Shown here: piece by piece, positions 60,431 through 64,000 of the stretch
Layout of the letters: every line of letters starts with the position of its first letter
Numbering within the stretch: the stretch's first letter is position 1
DNA from: Frigoribacterium sp. JB110
Lineage (GTDB): Bacteria; Actinomycetota; Actinomycetes; Actinomycetales; Microbacteriaceae
Assembly (NCBI RefSeq): GCF_900163665.1
Contig: NZ_FUIA01000016.1
Span: 186,001 to 250,000, forward strand
DNA length: 64,000 bases
Reading direction: 5' to 3'
Translations under genes and position numbers: made by a program
The notes under the pieces: generated by a model
Databases searched by the model: none
The model's input: only the letters and a program-made list of their open reading frames with translations
What the model was told of the DNA's origin: nothing

Positions 60431-61102
60431 TCAGCGGTCCAAGCTTGCGAAGCGTTCGACGTCGTCGGACGTCCCCGACACGATGATCAGGTCGTGGTTG
60501 GTGACGACGGTGCTGGCCTCGGCGTAGCGGAACGGCTTGCCAGGGCTCTTCACACCGACGATCGTGACGCGGTACTTCGTCCGCACGCCCGACTCGTTCA
60601 GACCACGGCCCCTGATGAACTTGGGCGGATACATCTTCGTGAGCACGAAGTCGTCGTCGAACCGGATGAAGTCGAGCATCCGACCGCCGACGAGGTGAGC
60701 CACGCGCTCGCCCGCCTCGCGTTCTGGGTAGACGATGTGGTTGGCACCGACGCGGGCGAGGATCTTGCCGTGCGAATGGGAGACGGCCTTCGCCCAGATC
60801 TGCGGGATGCCGAGGTCGACGAGGTTCGCTGTGATCAGCACAGACGCTTCGATGGAGGAGCCGATCGCGACGACCGCCACCTGGAAGTCGCCCGCGCCGA
60901 TCTGCTTCAGTGCGTCGAGATTGCGCGCGTCGGCCTGCACGGTGTGCGTGACGCGCTCCGACCACTTCTGCACGAGGTCGAGATCGGCGTCGATCGCGAG
61001 CACATCGCGGTCGAGCCGGTCGAGCTCCCCTGAGCACGCGGCACCGAACCGACCGAGACCGATCACGAGGACGGGTGCGTCACCCCGAATCTGCTCAACC
61101 AT
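60431..61102 (-). CDS. potassium uptake regulatory subunit (RCK/TrkA-type), copy 2
   Basis: 223 residues. RCK domain with VLVIGLGRFGAACSGELDRL and QADARNLDALKQIGAGDFQV; TrkA-C domain with TKMYPPKFIRGRGLNESGVR and ASTVVTNHDLIIVSGTSDDV. Only partly similar to copy 1, so an old duplication or independent origin rather than a recent copy. It follows the copy 2 pore gene after 33 nt on the minus strand. Start ATG 61102; no strong Shine-Dalgarno is seen. Confidence 0.93.
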   Translation of the reverse strand: MVEQIRGDAPVLVIGLGRFGAACSGELDRLDRDVLAIDADLDLVQKWSERVTHTVQADARNLDALKQIGAGDFQVAVVAIGSSIEASVLITANLVDLGIPQIWAKAVSHSHGKILARVGANHIVYPEREAGERVAHLVGGRMLDFIRFDDDFVLTKMYPPKFIRGRGLNESGVRTKYRVTIVGVKSPGKPFRYAEASTVVTNHDLIIVSGTSDDVERFASLDR

Positions 61103-61135
61103 GCTGACCAGCCTACGTCGAAGGCGCCGTGACCG

Positions 61136-62608
61136 TCAGCCGACGATCGGGCGTTCGACCGGGAACGCGTAGTGCTGCTGGCGAGACGTTGCGGCGACAG
61201 CGGCAGCCAGCGTCACGGTGCCGACGCGCCCCATGAAGATGACCACGGCCATGACGATCAGCGCCGGTGTCGACAGGTTCTCGGTCAGACCGGTCGACAG
61301 GCCCACGGTGCCGAAGCCGCTGATCACGTCGAACAGCACCTCGGCGATCGGCGCGTGGGTGATCTGGGCGATGATGATCGTGCCGAGTGCGACGATCGTG
61401 GCGCCCCATGCGAGGACCGCGACGGCCACGCGCTGCACATCCGACGGCACCCGGCGCCCGTACGCCTGCACCGAGACGCGCCCTCGCGCCTCCGACCACA
61501 CGGCCAGCGCGAGCACCGCGAGGGTTGTGACCTTGATGCCGCCGGCCGTCGATGCCGACCCGCCGCCGATGAACATCAGCATCGAGCCGACGATCATTCC
61601 TGAGCCGTACAGTTCGCCCTGGTCGACGACGGAGAAGCCCCCCGACCGGGTCATGGTCGACATGAACAGCGACTGGAACACCGTCTCGCCCGCGGGCATC
61701 GCCCCGAACGTGCCCGGATTGCCGTATTCGAGGAGGAGTAGCGCTCCCGCGCCGCCGAACAGCAGGATCACGCTCGTGACGATCGTCAGCTTCACGTGCA
61801 GCGACCACGTGCTCGGCCGGATCAGGTGCGCCTTGCGCGGGCTCTTCAGGTTGCGCGAGAGCGCAAGCAGCACGGGGAAGCCGAGGCTCCCGATGAACAC
61901 GCTGATCATCACCACGGTGAGGAAGTAGAAGTCGTTCGCGAACACGTCGAGACCACCGGCATTCAGCGTGAAGCCCGTGTTGGTGAACGACATCGCCGCG
62001 TAGGTCATGGCGTTCCACGTTCCCTCGACCCAGTGCACGTTCTGCGCGAGGGTCGACGGCAGGATGAGCAGTGCGACGACCAGCTCGACGATGAGCGTCG
62101 ACAGCGCCACGGTGCGCAGCAGCAGGCCGACATCGCCGAGGCGCACCGCCTGCGACTCCGAGACGGCGCCGCCGTGTGCGCGCAGCGGGTTCGTGTCGCC
62201 GGCGGCGATCAGCTTGGCGCGCAGGCCCATGCGCTTGGAGATGATCAGCCCCAGCATCGACGCGAGCGTGAGAGCCCCCATGCCGCCGATGTTCACGCCG
62301 ATGAAGATGACGATCTCGCCGAAGATCGACCAATGCGCGGTCATATCGACGCTGACCAGGCCGGTGACGCAGATCGTCGACACCGCGGTGAACAGTGCAT
62401 CTGGGAGCGGAGTCGCCGTGCCGTCCGCAGCTGCGACCGGGAGCGCCAGCAGCGTTGTGAACACCAGAATCAGCGCAGCGAACACCAGAATCGCGAAGCG
62501 CGCCGGCGATCTGGTGGTGATGACGCGGAACCAGTGCCACATCGCTCGCATGATCGGTCGCATGCGCCCCGCGGCATCGGACGGCGCGGAAGAAGCGCCA
62601 GTCGGCAT
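61136..62608 (-). CDS. TrkH/KtrB-family potassium transporter, copy 2
   Basis: 490 residues. Pore loops TAVSTICVTGLVSVD, AAMSFTNTGFTLNAG, STMTRSGGFSVVDQG and DVISGFGTVGLSTGL hold the four filter glycines; MFIGGGSASTAGGIKVTTLA is the gating loop (SAST where copy 1 has PGGT). ATG 62608 has GAGGAGG about 5 nt ahead. Divergent from an ArsR gene with 86 bp between. Two different Trk/Ktr systems suggest separate regulation or affinity; some relatives also move Na+. Confidence 0.93.
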   Translation of the reverse strand: MPTGASSAPSDAAGRMRPIMRAMWHWFRVITTRSPARFAILVFAALILVFTTLLALPVAAADGTATPLPDALFTAVSTICVTGLVSVDMTAHWSIFGEIVIFIGVNIGGMGALTLASMLGLIISKRMGLRAKLIAAGDTNPLRAHGGAVSESQAVRLGDVGLLLRTVALSTLIVELVVALLILPSTLAQNVHWVEGTWNAMTYAAMSFTNTGFTLNAGGLDVFANDFYFLTVVMISVFIGSLGFPVLLALSRNLKSPRKAHLIRPSTWSLHVKLTIVTSVILLFGGAGALLLLEYGNPGTFGAMPAGETVFQSLFMSTMTRSGGFSVVDQGELYGSGMIVGSMLMFIGGGSASTAGGIKVTTLAVLALAVWSEARGRVSVQAYGRRVPSDVQRVAVAVLAWGATIVALGTIIIAQITHAPIAEVLFDVISGFGTVGLSTGLTENLSTPALIVMAVVIFMGRVGTVTLAAAVAATSRQQHYAFPVERPIVG

Positions 62609-62682
62609 GCGAACCTCCTCGGACGAGAACGTCCTCTCCCTCAGACGAGGACTTCCTCATGGTACTCGGGTCGCGGGGCGGC

Positions 62683-62688
62683 TAACCT
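62683..62688 (+). promoter_or_regulatory. -10 box of the ArsR-type gene
   Basis: TAACCT with 6 nt to ATG 62695; leaderless. The gap to the divergent Trk gene also holds CCTC-AGAC-GAGG (62639-62650), a weak dyad. Confidence 0.5.
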
Positions 62689-62694
62689 AACCAC

Positions 62695-63114
62695 ATGGCG
62701 GACATCTTCGACGTGATTGCGGACGGCACCCGACGCGACATCCTGCGGTTCCTGCTGAGCCGTGCGTCGGAGCCTGACGACGGCACCAGCGTGTCGCAGA
62801 TCGTGGGCGAACTCGGCGTGAGCCAGCCGACCGTCTCGAAGCATCTGAAGGTGCTCCGCGAGAACGATCTCGTGCATGTCAGAGAGGACGGCCAGCGGCG
62901 GTTCTACAGCCTTGCGCCGCAGCCGCTCGAGGAGATCGACGACTGGCTCGTGCCGTTCTTCGTCGACGAGTCGGAGATCGCGGATGAGGCGGTCACGATG
63001 GCCGTGCCGACCCTGTCGGAGCCCGCAGTGCGCGCCGCCGACTCGATCGGCCGCGCTGCCGCAGGTGCGAGGAACGTGGTGCAGTCCGCCCTCAAACGCC
63101 TCGGCGCCTCCTGA
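62695..63114 (+). CDS. ArsR-family transcriptional regulator
   Basis: 139 residues. Winged helix DVIADGTRRDILRFLLSRAS followed by VSQIVGELGVSQPTVSKHLK, typical of the ArsR/SmtB group, then the wing HVREDGQRRFYSL. No cysteines, so no classical metal site. The C-terminal 40 residues are an extra helix (AADSIGRAAAGARNVVQSAL) that is partly amphipathic. The function is unknown; it is divergent from the second TrkH gene, so control of that gene or of the ABC transporter downstream is possible. Confidence 0.88.
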   Translation: MADIFDVIADGTRRDILRFLLSRASEPDDGTSVSQIVGELGVSQPTVSKHLKVLRENDLVHVREDGQRRFYSLAPQPLEEIDDWLVPFFVDESEIADEAVTMAVPTLSEPAVRAADSIGRAAAGARNVVQSALKRLGAS

Positions 63115-63130
63115 CTACTGCGCTGGGTCT

Positions 63131-63258
63131 GAGCACGCGCCTCGCGGCGTTCTCCTTGGTCGACGTGCAAAGCACGCCTCCTTCGTCGGACTTGCGCTGC
63201 ACGCACTCAGGGCCCTGCGCGTGACGTAGGAAGGTGAGCACGCGCCTCGCGGCGTTCT
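63131..63258 (+). repeat. 23-bp direct repeat in the ArsR-ABC gap
   Basis: Exact copies at 63131-63153 and 63236-63258 (both beginning GAGCACGCGCCTCGCGGCGT), 105 bp apart. The stretch between holds further GC-rich short repeats. There is no gene in 63115-63344. Confidence 0.85.
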
Positions 63259-63332
63259 TCTCGGGCGGCGCGTGACATTTGTCATTCCGGATGGGTGACG
63301 TGGGGGGATCGTGGCGGCGGACGCGGCTCCGC

Positions 63333-63338
63333 GAAGCT
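63333..63338 (+). promoter_or_regulatory. -10-like box of the ABC ATPase gene
   Basis: GAAGCT with 6 nt to ATG 63345; lacks the first T of TAnnnT, so weakly supported. Confidence 0.3.
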
Positions 63339-63344
63339 TGCGGC

Positions 63345-64000
63345 ATGGAGAATTCATTGCGGGCAGAAGCAGTGCAGACGAAAACTGCGGCGTCGGCGCC
63401 GCTCGCCGTGTCGCTGCGCGGCGTCGTGAAGGAGTTCCGGACGGGCGGCGGCACCTTCCGTGCCGTCGACCGGCTCGACCTCGACATCCGGCAGGGGGAG
63501 ATCGTCGCACTGCTCGGGCCGAACGGGGCGGGAAAGACGACGACGCTCGACATGATGCTCGGGCTCACGGCTCCGACCGACGGCGACATCGCGGTGTTCG
63601 GCGAAGCACCCCGACGTGCTGTGGCGGCGGGGCGCGTGTCCGCCGTGCTGCAGTCGGGCGGCCTGCTGCGCGACCTGACGGTGCGCGAGACCGTGACGCT
63701 GATCGCCTCGACCTTCCCCGACGCGCTGCCCGTCGACGAAGTGATGGAACGCGCCGACGTGATGGCGATCGGGGCGCGGCGGGTGTCGAAGTGCTCGGGC
63801 GGTGAGCAGCAGCGGCTGCGGTTCGCGCTGTCCCTGCTGCCCGACCCCGACCTGCTGATCCTGGATGAGCCCACGGCGGGCATGGACGTGTCGGCTCGCC
63901 GGTCGTTCTGGGACACGATGCGCGAGGACGCGCGCAGCGGGCGCACGGTGATCTTCGCGACGCACTACCTCGAGGAAGCCGACCTGTTCGCCCAGCGCAT
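63345..64000 (+). CDS. ABC transporter ATP-binding protein (partial, 5' part)
   Basis: First 218 residues; the gene runs off the right edge. After a short leader the ABC domain shows Walker A VALLGPNGAGKTTTLDMMLG, the signature KCSGGEQQRLRFALSLLPDP (CSGGE in place of LSGGQ), Walker B LLILDEPTAGMD and the switch histidine in IFATHYLEEADLF. This is the drug/antibiotic-exporter type of ATPase that usually pairs with a separate membrane subunit, expected just beyond the window. ATG 63345 is chosen; no good ribosome-binding site is seen, and a GAAGCT box 6 nt ahead suggests a leaderless start. Confidence 0.92.
   Translation, partial: MENSLRAEAVQTKTAASAPLAVSLRGVVKEFRTGGGTFRAVDRLDLDIRQGEIVALLGPNGAGKTTTLDMMLGLTAPTDGDIAVFGEAPRRAVAAGRVSAVLQSGGLLRDLTVRETVTLIASTFPDALPVDEVMERADVMAIGARRVSKCSGGEQQRLRFALSLLPDPDLLILDEPTAGMDVSARRSFWDTMREDARSGRTVIFATHYLEEADLFAQR

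Noticed and set aside
1..64000. tRNA or rRNA genes
   Set aside because: I looked for T-arm type GGTTCGAATCC motifs and conserved rRNA stretches and saw none outside coding sequence; a tRNA search program would settle this.

Overview
The window reads as one continuous piece of chromosome from a high-GC actinobacterium, most likely family Microbacteriaceae and probably Microbacterium. The evidence is the strongly GC-biased third codon positions, many GTG starts, the actinobacterial order of the ribosomal operons, TAnnnT minus-10 boxes only 6-8 nt ahead of start codons (leaderless mRNAs), and split CysD/CysN ATP sulfurylase. I found no rRNA, tRNA, CRISPR array, transposase, phage gene or recognisable defence system.

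Layout. 1-1854: 3' end of rpoC with terminator hairpins. 2077-8014: four genes of unknown role, three of them membrane proteins. 8061-12744: str operon (rpsL, rpsG, fusA, tuf) with a canonical promoter and a strong terminator. 12776-14220: an MFS transporter bracketed by two direct copies of a 68-bp repeat. 14271-15733: a long palindrome and a UDP-glucose dehydrogenase on the minus strand. 15854-25580: the S10 and spc ribosomal operons (rpsJ to rplO) with a long leader and no rpsN. 25653-29184: secY, adk, map and a DsbA-like protein. 29216-32505: infA, rpmJ, rpsM, rpsK, rpoA, rplQ, without rpsD. 32578-36858: a flavin oxidoreductase, an AGCS symporter and a SulP transporter, all minus strand. 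36936-39959: MerR regulator, nucleosidase, truA and an EEP-family protein. 40119-45407: sulfate assimilation genes (cysN, cysD, cysQ, a TauE permease, cysC). 45510-47965: rplM, rpsI, glmM. 48054-58119: ppx, coaA, glmS, acpS, alr, the t6A genes tsaE, tsaB and tsaD with rimI, a small membrane protein and proC. 58219-62608: two potassium-uptake gene pairs facing tail to tail. 62683-64000: an ArsR regulator and the start of an ABC transporter ATPase.

How the genes work together. Most of the window is translation and growth machinery: RNA polymerase, 30 ribosomal proteins, two elongation factors, IF-1, protein export and maturation (SecY, Map), tRNA modification (TruA and the t6A enzymes), and supply of cell-wall and cofactor precursors (GlmM, GlmS, Alr, CoaA, AcpS). 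The CysD/CysN/CysC/CysQ set covers sulfate activation to PAPS and recycling of its by-product; sulfite-forming and sulfite-reducing steps must be encoded elsewhere.

The best candidate for something undescribed is a family of seven 68-bp (one 69-bp) elements. They have near-perfect terminal inverted repeats plus a third internal copy of the same motif, and occur only in gaps between non-ribosomal genes. Several other long palindromes sit between genes without a clear terminator tail. Also notable are an APS kinase with an N-terminal domain resembling a worn-down ATP sulfurylase PUA-like domain, and a perfect operator-like dyad between a MerR gene and a SulP gene.
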